Positions 1 through 11,332 of a DNA stretch of 64,000 nt are shown one piece after another (position 1 is the first letter of the stretch; the number at the start of each line of letters is the position of its first letter). The notes below the pieces were generated by a model, which did not search any database, was not told the origin of the DNA, and saw only the letters and a program-made list of their open reading frames with translations. The stretch lies in assembly GCA_027924645.1 (NCBI GenBank), contig BSBN01000860.1, positions 8,308,001 through 8,372,000 of the forward strand, written 5' to 3'. The position numbers and the translations under genes are program-made. Source of the DNA: Cunninghamia lanceolata. Lineage: Eukaryota; Streptophyta; Pinopsida; Cupressales; Cupressaceae.

Positions 1-872
1 TCTGTCAAACCTCAGACATTTCAATTTTAATCCAGTTTCATTTTCTACCATAGCCTTGAATATTTTGAATTTCTCAAGAGCTTCTGATATCTCTTTCAGA
101 AAAGTTACCCACATCATCCGAGAATAGTCATTAATTAGCAACATGAAGTATCTATCACCTTGCACACTCTTGATTCTTGCCAGACCACATAAATCAGTAT
201 GAACTAAGTCTAATAATCCAGTAGAAGATTCTTCCTTTCTTTTAAATGAGACTCTGCTTAGTTTTCGCAATTGACATTCTTTGCATAAACTATTTGTAGG
301 TTTCACCAGTTTTGGAAGATCTCTTATAGCCTGAGTATTGCTTATCTTGATGATACTATCAAAATTCACATGACACATTCTCCTATGCCATAACCAACTC
401 TGATCAACTTGTACAAATAGACAAAACTTTTATCAGTACCAACTAAATGGAAGATATTACCTTTTGTTTGGGTACCGGATGCAATCTCTGTTTTGAAACT
501 CTCAAAGATATTGCATTTTCCATTCTTGAATCTGAGATCATAGCCCGTGTCCACCAACTGTCCAACATTGATAAGATTGTGCTTCAATCCTTCAACATAC
601 AGTACATTACCAGTTTTGTTCTTTCCATCAAAAGAAATAGTTCCTCTACCTCTGATTCTACCAGCAGAATTATCACCAAACTTTACCACTCCTCCTTCAT
701 ACCTTTCCAAATCTATGAATTTATTTTTGTCACATGTCATATGGTGAGAGCATCCATTGTCAATGACCCAATCATCCTTTTCTTCAACTTGGGCAGCCAG
801 AGCTCTTTCTACAACTTTATGATTGACAGATTCAGAGGGCATTGGATCTTCTTCCTTGATTGCAATGAACAC
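1..872 (-). pseudogene. copia pol fragment: protease and start of integrase
   Basis: In frame after the gag stop, the protein has the protease signature WVIDNGCSHHMT, where the usual D-S-G is D-N-G. Next come FGDNSAGRIRGRGTI and GLKHNLINVGQL, typical of the copia protease/GAG-pre-integrase region. A frameshift near 415-435 moves the reading into WHRRMCHVNFDS and a His-Cys zinc region (LCKECQ). The integrase core begins with LVHTDLCG (first catalytic Asp) and YFMLLINDYSRMMWV (second Asp region), then leaves the window at position 1. RT and RNase H lie outside. Confidence 0.85.
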
Positions 873-1862
873 CTAGTCACTTCTAGATTTGTCTCCTGTC
901 TCTGATTCTTCATATGTTACTCCTTCATGAGCATAGTAACAATTCTTTTGGAATCTTGATATGTTAGAATTTGGCCTTGAAAATCTTTCCGGACACCTTG
1001 AGGCAAAATGACCAATCTTATTGTAGTTAAAACACTTAAAAGGCAATTTCCCTTCATACTTACCAAATCCTCTTGGTAGTCTTTTTGCAATAAGAGCTTC
1101 AAGGTGAGCAGTTTCAGCTTCTTCTTCCAGGTCTTTTCTTACTTTTTCATACCATGAAAGTTTCCTTGAACAGTTCTCTCTCGGATCAAACCTTTGTTTA
1201 CCTTTTACAGATGCACTGACTTTGAATGCAGATTCAGCCTTTGGGGGTTCATCCCCAGACTCGGCCATTTCCAATGCATCCAATTTACCAACCAATTGAT
1301 ATCTTGTGATGGTTGTGTGGGCTCTAAATTCTTCAATTGCAGCAGCCTTGATTTTATAAGAAGCAGGAAGGGATCTGAGAATTTTGCCAACAATCTCATC
1401 TTCACTCAAGACTCCACCAGCATTTCTAATTCCACAAACAATCTCATTTACTCTTGGCATAAAAGTAGTAATATTTTCATCATCTCTCATCTTCAAATTT
1501 TTAAATTTCCCTTTCAGACTTTGTAACCTTACACTTTTAACATACTTGTCTCCTTCATGTAGAAGTTTCAACTTTTCCCAAATCTCAAAAGCAGTTGGTA
1601 GATCAACAACATTTGAAAGTTCTGAATTAGATAATGCGCTTAGAAGAGCCTCTATAGTCTGCAAATTGTTCTCAGCATTTGTGACTTCGTTTGGAGTTTT
1701 CGGGCCACCTTGTGGAGGAGTATACTTTGTTGAAACCATGTTCCAGCACTGCATTCCCATACATTTCAAGTGACATGTCATGCGACTTTTCCAAAGATTG
1801 AAATTTGTTCTGTCAAACTTTAGACTATCCTTCTTGTAGGACGACATCCTAGATCTCCTCAA
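873..1862 (-). pseudogene. copia gag polyprotein, N-terminal part, with defective zinc knuckle
   Basis: An open frame of 329 codons. The likely start is the internal Met at about residue 6 (MSSYKKDSL). The N-terminal FDRTNFNLWKSRM matches the F-x-G-x-N-(Y/F)-x-x-W-K-x-R-M signature of plant copia gag (UBN2/DUF4219 type). A charged helical region follows, then a zinc knuckle near residue 277 reading CFNYNKIGHFASRC, in which the second Cys of CX2CX4HX4C is Tyr. The frame ends in TAG at 873-875, but the protease frame continues in register directly after it. This looks like one ancestral gag-pol frame with a point stop rather than separate genes. Gag would package RNA into virus-like particles; this copy is probably inactive. 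Confidence 0.85.
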
Positions 1863-1886
1863 GCGATTAAGCTCTTTTTAGAGGAA

Positions 1887-1902
1887 CTTGGCTCTGATAC
1901 CA
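1887..1902 (-). other. primer binding site of the left copia element
   Basis: The minus strand reads TGGTATCAGAGCCAAG, complementary in style to the 3' end of initiator Met-tRNA. It begins 2 nt inside the LTR end at 1905. It fixes the element's orientation and the LTR boundary. Confidence 0.88.
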
Positions 1903-1904
1903 AT

Positions 1905-4117
1905 TGTTAGATTCAGGGAAGACAACTGAGAGGGGGGTGAATCAGTTGTCCAAAACTTCTTGCATTTTACACACTTAAATTAACTTTGTAATATAGCAGC
2001 ATAATAATAATTCAATCATGGAAACACAAAGCATTGAAACAAGAGCAGAAACACGTTCACACACAGTACACCAAGATTTTAATGTGGAAAACTTGCTTAA
2101 GGGAAAAACCACAGGGTGATTAACCCAAGATTGTATTATCTGTTAGAAGAATAGAAAGAACAAAATGGCACATACCAATTAGGGCTCACTGCCTGAGCAC
2201 ACTACTCACAAGAGGTTCACTACCTACAAGAGACACACTGTCTACAGATGAATAAGTATCACATACATGAACTGGTAAACAGCATCTTTACCATGCTTGA
2301 GTTGGTTCCATTTAAGCCCAATACTTTTGCTTTGCCTTTCGCTCTTCTCTTCGCTACCACACACTCATCTCGACAAGGACACACTTTGAAATGACTTTCC
2401 AATCCTTTATTTATACAAGACATTAACTTAGGAATCATCATCTAAGTCGGCAATCATCAATAAGAATATCCGTAGGATGTGTAACTCATCCAGTCGGCTA
2501 GTCTCAGAAAGAACACCATCATCCAGAAGTTATTCTTCAATTGGGTAAAAACACAAACCTGTGTCACACTTTTATAAAGGAAACAACCAACACTGATATG
2601 ATTTTTTAACTTGAATCACTACAAAGTGGTGTATATGTTCTAAATTTTAAAATGATGTAAACTAATAAAATGTATATTTTTTAGTGTATTTTATGTTTCT
2701 ATTTTTTTAAAAAATTAAAAATTATTTAAATGTAGTACTTTATAAAATTGACACTATAATTTAGTTGCTGATAAAATGCTGAAAAATAAGGTTGAATGGG
2801 ATGTCACACTTTATATAGTAAATTTCATTTATTTTCCTTCTATATTTTTTCTGTATTCATAGCTCAGAACTTTAGTGCATGGATTATTTTCTTCCCCAAT
2901 TTGATAAATATATATTTTTAAATAAATCTTACAAGTTATGTGTACTGAAAACACAACTGTTTCGATGGGACGTCAACTTTTGCCTTCATTATTTATCTAA
3001 AATAGGAAAAAAAATTATGTCATCTTGACAAGGAATCTCTCCTCTAGTGCATCATATTTTTTTCAAATTTATTTGATAAACTTTGCTATTTTCTCTTGAG
3101 AGGACAATTGACACCATATTTTGGTGTTGATGACCTACTTTTAGTAGAAATAAAAAATAAAATATAAACACTAATTAAAATGTTTAAAAAACTATATTTT
3201 TACAAAGTAGATTGATTGATCTATAAAAGGGTATTTTCAGATTCTTTTAAAATGATTATTTGCACGAGTAGGATTTGTTAGAGCATCAAGTTTTTCAAAT
3301 AATTTCATTTTTTGATAAATGAGCCCCAAAGTGATGCTACATATGTTTTAGTGGATGGTTCCAATTGGAAAAGTTGTGGGCTAGATCTAATTTAGCTAGA
3401 ATGAATCCAAATAGAACATAAGTTTCACAAAGCTGACTTTTAGTTAGAAATACTTAATTTTTTTATGTTGATAACTTGGCCCAAAGTGTGACACAACTTT
3501 GAACTTTTACCCAATTGTGAACTCCAACTCTAATGCAGACCACCAACATGAACTGGACATGATCCAAAGACCTCCACAAGCTTTCCTGAATCACCAAAAA
3601 CATCCACACTTCATCTACTTACTAAAATCCTTCTCTCCTTCATCTGGAGCCTCAAGAACATAGTTTGTTCTCACTGTCACAGAGGAATAGATGCTTCCGG
3701 ACCTCTAGACCACAAACCAATCAAGTTGACACTTCTAAAAGACTTCCTGAACACTCCACCAAATCCACAAAATAGGATCTTTCATTTCCGGATCTCACCG
3801 GACCTAACTGTAACACTCTGTCACCTCTGAACACCTACCGAAACTGGTTTTATTTGAGCGGCCACAACTTCTTCAGATCTTCATGCGGACCTCTGAAATC
3901 TTGTCTGGACCACCTTGAGACACATATCTACAAACCCTTTAAACGGCATCCTCTGATCCTCATCTCATCTTGGACTTTTACCTTGCTGTCTTCACTATTC
4001 CTGATATGACCAATTTTCTCAATATCCTCAGCAATCAATTCATCCAAACCTTATCATTAATGCAACAGGAGTATGTTGACATCAATGACAACATCGGTTA
4101 GGCCCATACTTGCAACA
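1905..4117 (-). repeat. 5' LTR of the left copia element, interrupted by a TIR element
   Basis: In minus orientation the LTR begins TGTTGCAAGTATGGGCC (end at 4117) and finishes CTAACA at 1905, giving TG...CA ends next to the PBS. The apparent 2213 bp falls to about 1240 bp once the 970-bp insertion at 2543-3512 and its target duplication are removed. The inner half (2460-2540 and 3517-4117) aligns well with 63200-63851, which stops at the same TTGCAACA end, confirming the outer LTR boundary. The motif CACCCCCCTCTCAG near the PBS end is shared in style with the LTR at 53874-56311. Confidence 0.8.
2543..3512. mobile_element. 970-bp non-autonomous TIR element inserted in the LTR
   Basis: The ends form inverted repeats of about 30 bp with 25 matches. 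The left end starts GGGTAAAA and reaches TGTGTCACACTTT by 2572; the right end (3483-3512) is its inverse complement. AATT flanks both sides (2539-2542 and 3513-3516) and appears once at the unoccupied site in the related LTR (63292-63295), so insertion with a 4-bp, possibly 5-bp (CAATT), duplication is well supported. The interior is AT-rich without a credible ORF, so it would need a transposase supplied in trans. The duplication length does not clearly match TA, TWA or 8-bp families, so the superfamily is left open. Confidence 0.78.
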
Positions 4118-5835
4118 AAGATAATAAAGAGAGCATTTGGTTCATGTGTTCCATTGTACCTCTGAGTTATTGTTACTGATTTCTCATATGTTAAATGAGT
4201 AATACCTCTGTGTCATCGTGTGAATCATTTGTCATCTTTTGAAGCATATATAAACCGTGCAATTGATGTAATGAAACACAATCATATCTTGGTATCTCGA
4301 TTTGAATGTGCTAGAGAAACTTGTCTGTTTGTATGTTGAGATCTGTCATCTTCTTTTCACCATCATTGCTTATTAGAACTTATTGTTGTGCAATTCATCA
4401 TATAGGTTTAAGAACACGTAGTTTCTAACTTCTGTGGTGAAATCCCCTCGTAATTTGTCATAAGTTTGTGAAATCCAAACTAGTATTCGTATGTCTACTA
4501 TTAGGGTTTTAGTAAATCATCTTTATTGTTAGTTTTCCTTTTCCTCCTTTTTCTAATTTTAGGTTAAAAGTACACAAAAACTACAAATACCCCCATCATA
4601 CGAGGGAGTTGCCCCTCTCAAATGCAAAGGAAAGTCGTTAGTCCAATAACAGCTTCTCTAACTATTGGGACATTTGTTGCTGCCTGTTAGGCGAGTCACA
4701 TTCAAATCTGCAGTGACAAATCTATTTACCAACATATCAACATATGCAAGAATTGCACTTAGTAACTTATAGTCAAATATAAAATTATTTCTCTTATATA
4801 GATTTAGTTTAATAGTATAAAGGTGAAAAGTGTACCCTTTCACATGTTTCCCTCTCATTTTACACAAGTTTGCATAGGTGGTCTAAATACATAGCATATT
4901 ACATTATTTTGATTGATTTGGCATATTTATTTTATCTCATTTAGTTTATCACTCATACATATCATTTTATATCCTCCTAGATTAGTCTTAATTGTTATTG
5001 TGATAATAGTATTTGCATACCCTTATCACACACAAGTCACAATTTTAGGCTTTTTTTCCCTTGTGTGTTAGATGAGATCTCATTTAATACCATACCTACC
5101 CATAACAGATAAGAATCTTCCCAAATTCTCTCATGAAATCTATAAATAGACCCAACCTTTGTCTAATTTTAAAATAGAAAAAGTAATTTTTGGCATAGGT
5201 CATCAAGGTTTTCCATTTTTATCATGAGTGTGACATTTCTAAATTATTTCAAGAATTTCCTAAGTGTGTTAATTTTCATCTCTACCTTATAGAATACTTT
5301 TATCTTGCATAGATAATTGGGCCACCTCATTCTTTGTAGCTAGGTCCTAATTTTCCAATATTTCAAACATGATATGAATTTGTTTGATGGGTTTTATATG
5401 CATATGAGTTTATTTTTCTAATTTATTGTATGTATCCCTTCTCCATCCATCTCACCACACATCCAAGCCTTTATCTCTCCATTTCCATTCCACTTAATCC
5501 CATTTTCCATCCCAAGCCCCCCCTAAGCTAGTTTGCATCTATCCTAAAGTAGTGATCCCCGAAACCTCAAAACCAACACTTATGATTTAGGATACTAGTC
5601 TATTAGAGTGTCCTCTTTCACCCCTCTTCAATCAACAAAAGCCCATGTTTCCATCTAGGCATGCTACCCATCAACCCAATGTGATTGTACATACATTTTT
5701 CCACCTTTCTAAAAACCCTAGCCATAACCAAACCCAAAATCCATTTGAGGTGAAGTGTATTGAATTGATCCAATTATCACTTAAATGTATTTATTTAGTT
5801 ATGAATATAATTAGTAAACTACTTTAAAGTTACAA
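4118..5835. other. AT-rich intergenic stretch, no gene seen
   Basis: No ORF with recognisable similarity. Around 4248 the sequence CATATAAACC followed by a long T-rich leader could be an old LTR promoter, but no paired LTR or PBS was found. Short unrelated ORFs at 4658-4867 and 5645-5827 look like chance. Confidence 0.5.
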
Positions 5836-5841
5836 TTAGTT

Positions 5842-6070
5842 CTTCAAATGAAGGTATCTTTGACAAAGATGACTGCATAAATACCTTCGAACAAAGGTAA
5901 GGTCTTTGTTCAAAGATGAATTCATAGATACATTCAAATGAAGGTAAACCTTCATTTGAAGGTCCCTTAGACTTTTAATATTTTAATATGTTTTGAACAT
6001 GGAAGGAACCTTGAACCAAGGTACCTTTAAATCAAGGTCTATCCTCATTTGAAGGCCCTTCAAATGAAGG
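5842..6070. repeat. cluster of CTTCATTTGAAGG palindromes
   Basis: The motif TTCAAATGAAGG or its complement CCTTCATTTGAA occurs repeatedly (about 5842, 5934, 5950, 6045, 6058), with related CTTTGTTCAAAG forms near 5903. Two pairs form hairpins: 5933-5962 with a short loop, and 6042-6070, a nearly perfect 21-nt palindrome centred on GGCCC. Possibly the end of a degraded foldback element. Confidence 0.6.
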
Positions 6071-8677
6071 CCCATGGATGGCCCTTTCTACCTCAGTGCT
6101 TAGATTTTCATCATTTTTTTGTTTCAAACCTTCAGTTAGACCAACAAATGGAATCAGCATGACAAGATAATTTGGACAATTGTAGCCCTTGAAATGAGCT
6201 TTCCAACAAGTATAATTCTGAAAAATAGTAAAATAGAGAGAAAAAATTCTAAAAAACATCTATGCACTAGGTATTGATGTTCTTGTTTCAACAAAAAAAG
6301 TTAATTTGGATAAATACACAAAAACTTATGTTATATGGTATAAACCTATGTCTAAATTATAATTAATCTCACTTCAAACATTAATAAAAAAATCTGTAAC
6401 AAAAAATTACAAAAAAATATCTACACACTAGATATTGGTGTTATGAATCTATGGTTAAAAAATTATAATTTTATCCTTTGTGTAAAAAAGTTATGTTATA
6501 TGTTATAAACATCACTTTTTAAAAGTATTGCTACTATAAAAAACAAGTTATTAAAAGTTACGTAAAGAAATTCACAAATTATTTTTTAAAATTTAAAAAA
6601 CATACATTTAGAATCTATACACTAAATCTCAAAAATCACTAGTTCTCATCATATTCAAATTCTTAATGATTTAGTTGCTATAGATATCAAAAAGTGAAAA
6701 TTTGGTTTAAAATGTCAAGATAATTTCAATGTCCCATTTTGGACAAAAAGTGGGACACACTATTGTGGGATCGCCCTTTACATATCATACTACTAATTTT
6801 CCATACCTAAATATATTAGGGGCATCATTCCTTCTACCATGTGATATATCCTACCTACATTACTATATCATCTCTTGCATTGGAGGCATCATGTCTTCCC
6901 CCACATTATCTTTTGATATGTTGATCCACATTACCACAAGAACTTATTGCTTCAATTCAACCACATTGATGACATATACCTTTCCTAGTGCCTTATGTAC
7001 CTGCACAAGTGTTCTTAGCCATATAAGGCCATATAATTATTTCCTTTTCCCCATGTTGATGGAAACATTATACATTGAGATCCATCAATAGCCCACAAGA
7101 TTTTCATGATTTATTATTCTAGATATCTTTCTTGCTTAGTGCACATTGTATTTGTATAATTAATCTAAATGATTTATTTCTGTACATGCTTAAATCATTA
7201 GACTACATTTACATTTCATGTTCTACTTTTTCCTCTCCTTTGATTCCTTGCATCTTACAAATACAACTAATTGAAGGGGGATATATATTGTCACTAACAT
7301 TCCTATGATTAAGCTTTCAAGTAGTCACAAGTTCTACACAAAGACTCATTACCATGACCATACAAAGCTCATACCAAACAATGTGTCATGTCTAATATGC
7401 CACCTAATAGCAAGCCATAATACTCTCCAAACAGGTAGAATTCCCTATTTTCACTCATCCCATTTTTCCTATTTTCTAGATAATTAAAAAAAGCTCATAT
7501 TTTGTACCTAGTTTTCACTTGTGAGACAAAACATACTATATTTCATATTTTTCCTTTGTTTTGTAGGTTCCCATGGACTGTGTACACACTAAAGGAGGGA
7601 CTTACATGAGGACATTCAAGAGGGTCCATTACTTTATATCATATTTTTATGTTTGATATTTACTTTGCATGCATGTTTGTGAGTGCTACATATTTTGAGA
7701 TACATGATCATTTTAGGATTCACATGCACATCAAAGGGGAAAAATGTAATGGTGAAATTTGCATACCCTTGCCATTTCCCATTTAATTTTATACCCTTTT
7801 TGAGAGAATGGACTAATATATTTACATGTTGACAAACAACACAATCTTGTGTGAATATAGGCTCATTCCCCTAGCCTTTATTTATCACCATACACACACA
7901 TTCTATATATCTATATGTGCATCTTATATATTTCTACACATCTCCCTATACAAACCACATTTATTGCATTCTCCATTATTGGACTTTTATTCCTTGCATA
8001 GAATTAAATGTTCTTTTACCCTATGTCAAATCCCATATGTGTGAGATTGATCTTGTGTATGTAGATTTGACCCCTAATTTTCCAAAATTCAAATTTAAAA
8101 TTGACAAAGTCCTACCCATTTAACTAGTCTTTGTGAGATAACCAAATGCACATTTGCATAGTTAATTGATATGTACTTGTATTTAAAAGAATTTAGCTAC
8201 ATTCATTTTAGAATCCAAACCTCTCATCCAATCATCTCGCCTTAGAGAATTTTAGTATCAATCATTAGAATAACACTTTAGTTTGGTACGTTAAAACAAA
8301 TCAAAGTCTACATATTCATTATAAGGCATTGCTTGTTTTCCCTGGATCCTTTGCATGACCATAAATGCAATCTTTTATGAGGGTTGGCCTAGTAAAATGC
8401 ATTTCCTAGTGATTCCAACAACCCTCTAAAGGTATTTATAAATACCATTAGTCCAAATAGCATAATAGATAAAGGCAAATTCAATGAATCAGAGAGCAAA
8501 AGCATTAAACTGATACAGTCAAATCCATATAATCAAAGATAAATTCAAGGATAAGGAAGTGATCCAAAAACGTGCACACTTGACCTAAACTATAACATAA
8601 GTCTTACACAAAATCTAAAGCAATATAGAAAGTCCAAATTCTAACCCTCCAAATTCTATTATCTTTATTAATTATTA
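6071..8677. other. AT-rich intergenic stretch, no gene seen
   Basis: Several ORFs of 60-120 codons occur (for example 6729-7091 plus), but none shows domain motifs or consistent coding bias. On the minus strand near 7085 a short AIDGSQ-like string recalls PIF/Harbinger transposases, but it is too short to call. Confidence 0.5.
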
Positions 8678-8960
8678 TCCATCCCTAAAGCTAGAGCAAA
8701 GTTCACTTTATCCCCCTTATTTTCTTTTCTTAATTAGTATTCAATTCAAAATTAATTTTATGATTACAATCAAAGTCAATATATGATTACAAATGTTGGA
8801 GACTTTCCCAAAATAAAATCCATCCCTGAAGCTACAGCAAAGTTCACTTTATCCACTCTTATTTTCTTTTCTTAATTAGTATTCAATTCAAAATTGATTT
8901 TATGATTACAATCAAAGTCAATATATGATTACAAATGTCGGAGACTTTCCCAAAATAAAA
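8678..8960. repeat. tandem duplication, 141-bp period, two copies
   Basis: Copy 1 (8678-8818) and copy 2 (8819-8960) both start TCCATCCCT(A/G)AAGCTA and both end GACTTTCCCAAAATAAAA. They differ at only a handful of positions. It lies just downstream of the 3' end of the lectin pseudogene. Confidence 0.85.
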
Positions 8961-9236
8961 AGCTTTTTTTAACCACATTTTATATAATACTATTACAAAT
9001 GTTTTATGATCACGCGCACGTTATTCTTTATATTGAACAAAGCCAAACATCCATTACATCAGAGAAAACAGGACTGCGAATCAAAGCAACTGGGGACATC
9101 AAATCAGAGCAGTGGTCACCAGGCCAAACTGCGAATCTACGGCAGCAACGACAATGAAGTACGAAACAAGAGTAGTACTAAAAAGGAACATCAGAGCATT
9201 GTTCACCAAAATGCTTGGAATGTGAGTTATTTGAAC

Positions 9237-11332
9237 TCATTTTGCGTACTTAATAAAGGCAAGGTGCATACTGTTGCCGAGCTTCTGCAGAGTGTCCACA
9301 CTCTCGGTGAGAAAGCACGTGGACGACTCTTGCCAATAGAAGAAGGCCGCGCACTTACAATCACTCACGCACCTTTGCTTGCATTCCGCCATTTTTACCT
9401 TCCCAATTCCTTCCACATATTTGTTGGAGAAATGCTCCGCCCCCACCACTTTGTAAAAGTCAAGAGAAGCAGTGGTGGTGGCATTGCAGGCGGGAAGCTT
9501 TGGAGGAGAGCATTGAGTGCTCCACCCACTCAGACCTTCAGGCTGAGGACACGCCACGCAACTGCTGTTTTCACACAGCCCAAGGGACCCACACTTTCTG
9601 GGTGGGCCGCACCCATATACTCCTTCCTCGCACTTAAACCGCTCATATGTGATATCCCATGTATTCTCTTCCATTTCGGGGGAGTATGTATACATTCTCA
9701 GATTGCCATCCTACTCCAGCCTGACGAACGACAATGTGGTATTAAATCTGGGAATAGTGAAGCCGTACAGAGCAGTGGATTCAGATCTGAGCTTGCAAAG
9801 CTCGGGCGCTCTCTGCTGTGCCGGAGCGCTCACATTGCCCAGTCGCATTTCCATCATCTGCCGGAATCCATCTGTAGCTTCGGGGTCGCTGAGAAAGGTT
9901 ATACTCGCTACCGGCCATTTGCATGTGTGCGTTGTGGTGAACAAATCCTTCCTTTGACTGTCGTAGACGCTGAGAGTCCAGTATGGCAGAGGGTTAGGAA
10001 AACTGGCGTAGAGTGCAAAGCCGCCGGCTTCCATTTCCAGACTGTAAGGCCCATCTGAACCGTCTTTCTCAGAAGTCCGACTCACCAGCTTCTTCACTCG
10101 GCTTATATCTAACGACTGCCCTACCAAGAGACTGTCTGTGGGAGAGTCGAAACTCTGCCACACGGTTCTGTTCTTTTTGTCATAGAGCACCATGTTTCCG
10201 TTGGTCCGGAGTTCGATCCCTACGACGCCTTTGTTGGAAGTATTGGTAGACCAGACGAGGGTGCCATCGGCGTCATGGAGCACCAGATCTCCTGTGCGCG
10301 TCAAGTTGAGAGTAGCCTTGTCGGAGACGAGATGGTGCCTGTTTGCCGTCCAGACAAAGCGCATGTTAATTTTTGTGTAGCTTGGACAGGTGTTCTAGTC
10401 TCGGGTGGAGATTACGAGGCTGGAAACACAGCTGGAATAATTATCTCCATACCTAGATAATTGATTTCTCGAGAGACTTCTAGATATTAGGGTTTAGAGT
10501 CTAATTAATCCTAGCCATTGATTAAAATTAAATCATGGCCATTGGTTTCCAATGAGGGGATTATAAAAGAGGATCAATAGGCATTTGGAAAACACAGATC
10601 CGAGAAGTATTTGCAGCGATAGCAAATAAATAAATTTGCGGTGATAGCAAATTGATTTGCAGTGAAAGCAAAGGGCGCAGTGATAGCGTTGGAGAGCAGT
10701 GGAATTGCCGGATAAGGAAAATATTGCCGGAGCAATTTCAGCAGGAACAATTGAGGGAAGGGAATTTACAGGAAAGAAATTTCCAGAGCTCTGCCAGTAA
10801 GAGGCAAGCAATTTTATATCTCTTGATTTCCTGTAGTTGAATAAAATTCATATCTGCTGACTGGTTTTCCCTTCGGGGTTTTTCCAGGGACAATTTGTCC
10901 AAAACATTGTGTTCATTTTATTTTTCTATCTCCGTGATTTTTCCGTGAAGTTGCAGCTGTGTTATTATTTAATATTTGCTGTAAATTATTTAATTTTTCG
11001 GCAGCCAAATAATCTTATAAGATAGGAAATTAATAATCAGTAGCTGCAATAGATTTTTCACAGCGCATGGTTTCAGCGTAGCTGTAGTAGCCCATGCGGA
11101 TGGCGAGAGTGAATGCATTGGGTGTGGTGTTGAAGAAGGCCAACGGGAAGTTACCACCAGGGGAAGCCAACGGAGCGGCCCGGTAACTAGCGCCGTATTC
11201 TACAGTGTATTCTCCCAGGATTCCATCGTTCACATAAGAGAAAGAGAAAGTCTCTGCTCCCACGCATACCACCGCCACTAGAAGAAATATCAGCTTACAA
11301 TCCATTGAAGATATTTGGAGTACAAAGTGCAT
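9237..11332 (-). pseudogene. EP1-like secreted G-type lectin glycoprotein, broken by a solo LTR and a stop codon
   Basis: The gene is in three open pieces. (1) 11332 to 11070 encodes a hydrophobic signal peptide (best start is the internal Met, MDCKLIFLLVAVVCVGA, at about 11305) and the start of the mannose-binding B-lectin fold, ending in YSYAETMR. (2) After the solo LTR (10364-11062), 10364 to 9711 resumes exactly with FVWTANRHHLVS and carries the rest of the lectin domain (WQSFDSPTDSLL). (3) After an in-frame TAG at 9711-9713, between LE and DGNLRMYTY, 9695 to 9237 carries a Cys-rich EGF-like region (CGSLGLCENSSC) and a PAN/apple domain (CKQRCVSDCKCAAFFYW). There is no transmembrane segment or kinase, and the length (about 470 codons without the insertion) fits EP1-like glycoproteins. 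Relatives are secreted cell-wall lectins. A truncated N-terminal peptide could still be made but would be inert. Confidence 0.9.
10364..11062 (+). mobile_element. solo LTR (699 bp) inserted in the lectin coding sequence
   Basis: The segment begins TGTTAATTTTTG and ends TTTTTCACA (TG...CA), flanked on both sides by GCGCA (10359-10363 and 11063-11067), a 5-bp duplication typical of LTR-retrotransposon integrase. Inside are a TATA box (TATAAAA, 10562-10568), an AATAAA signal at 10840 and a GTTTTCCC-rich leader-like stretch, as expected for a plus-oriented LTR. No internal domain is present, so it is what remains after LTR-LTR recombination. Removing it with one GCGCA restores the lectin reading frame exactly. 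Confidence 0.88.

Larger units (their letters stand above)
1..1904 (-). mobile_element. 5' internal part of a Ty1/copia retrotransposon (runs off the left edge)
   Basis: Read on the minus strand, the order is LTR (1905-4117), primer binding site (1887-1902), gag, aspartic protease, GAG-pre-integrase and the start of the integrase, cut by the window edge. Protease before integrase, with RT expected further on, is the copia order. The C-rich block near the LTR end (RC of about 1925-1945) followed by the TGGTATCAGAGC primer site resembles plant Sirevirus-type copia elements. The element is dead: a stop between gag and pol, a frameshift before the integrase, and altered zinc-knuckle and protease residues. 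Confidence 0.9.

Noticed and set aside
2541..2593. GGAAACAACCAACA at 2580-2593 as the LTR end of the left copia element
   Set aside because: The inverted ends and the empty site at 63292 show that this lies inside the inserted TIR element; the true LTR end is at 4117.
6729..7091. 120-codon plus ORF, and AIDGSQ on the opposite strand, as a possible Harbinger transposase
   Set aside because: The match is only six residues and the rest of the frame has stops and no DDE-type motifs.
9006..10058. 350-codon plus-strand ORF over the lectin pseudogene
   Set aside because: It runs antisense to clear lectin and PAN coding sequence on the minus strand and has no motif of its own; a shadow of the real frame.
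10366..11061. hAT-like insertion with an 8-bp AGCGCATG duplication in the lectin gene
   Set aside because: No inverted ends exist. Taking TG...CA as the ends gives a 5-bp GCGCA duplication and LTR-type internal signals, which explains the data better.
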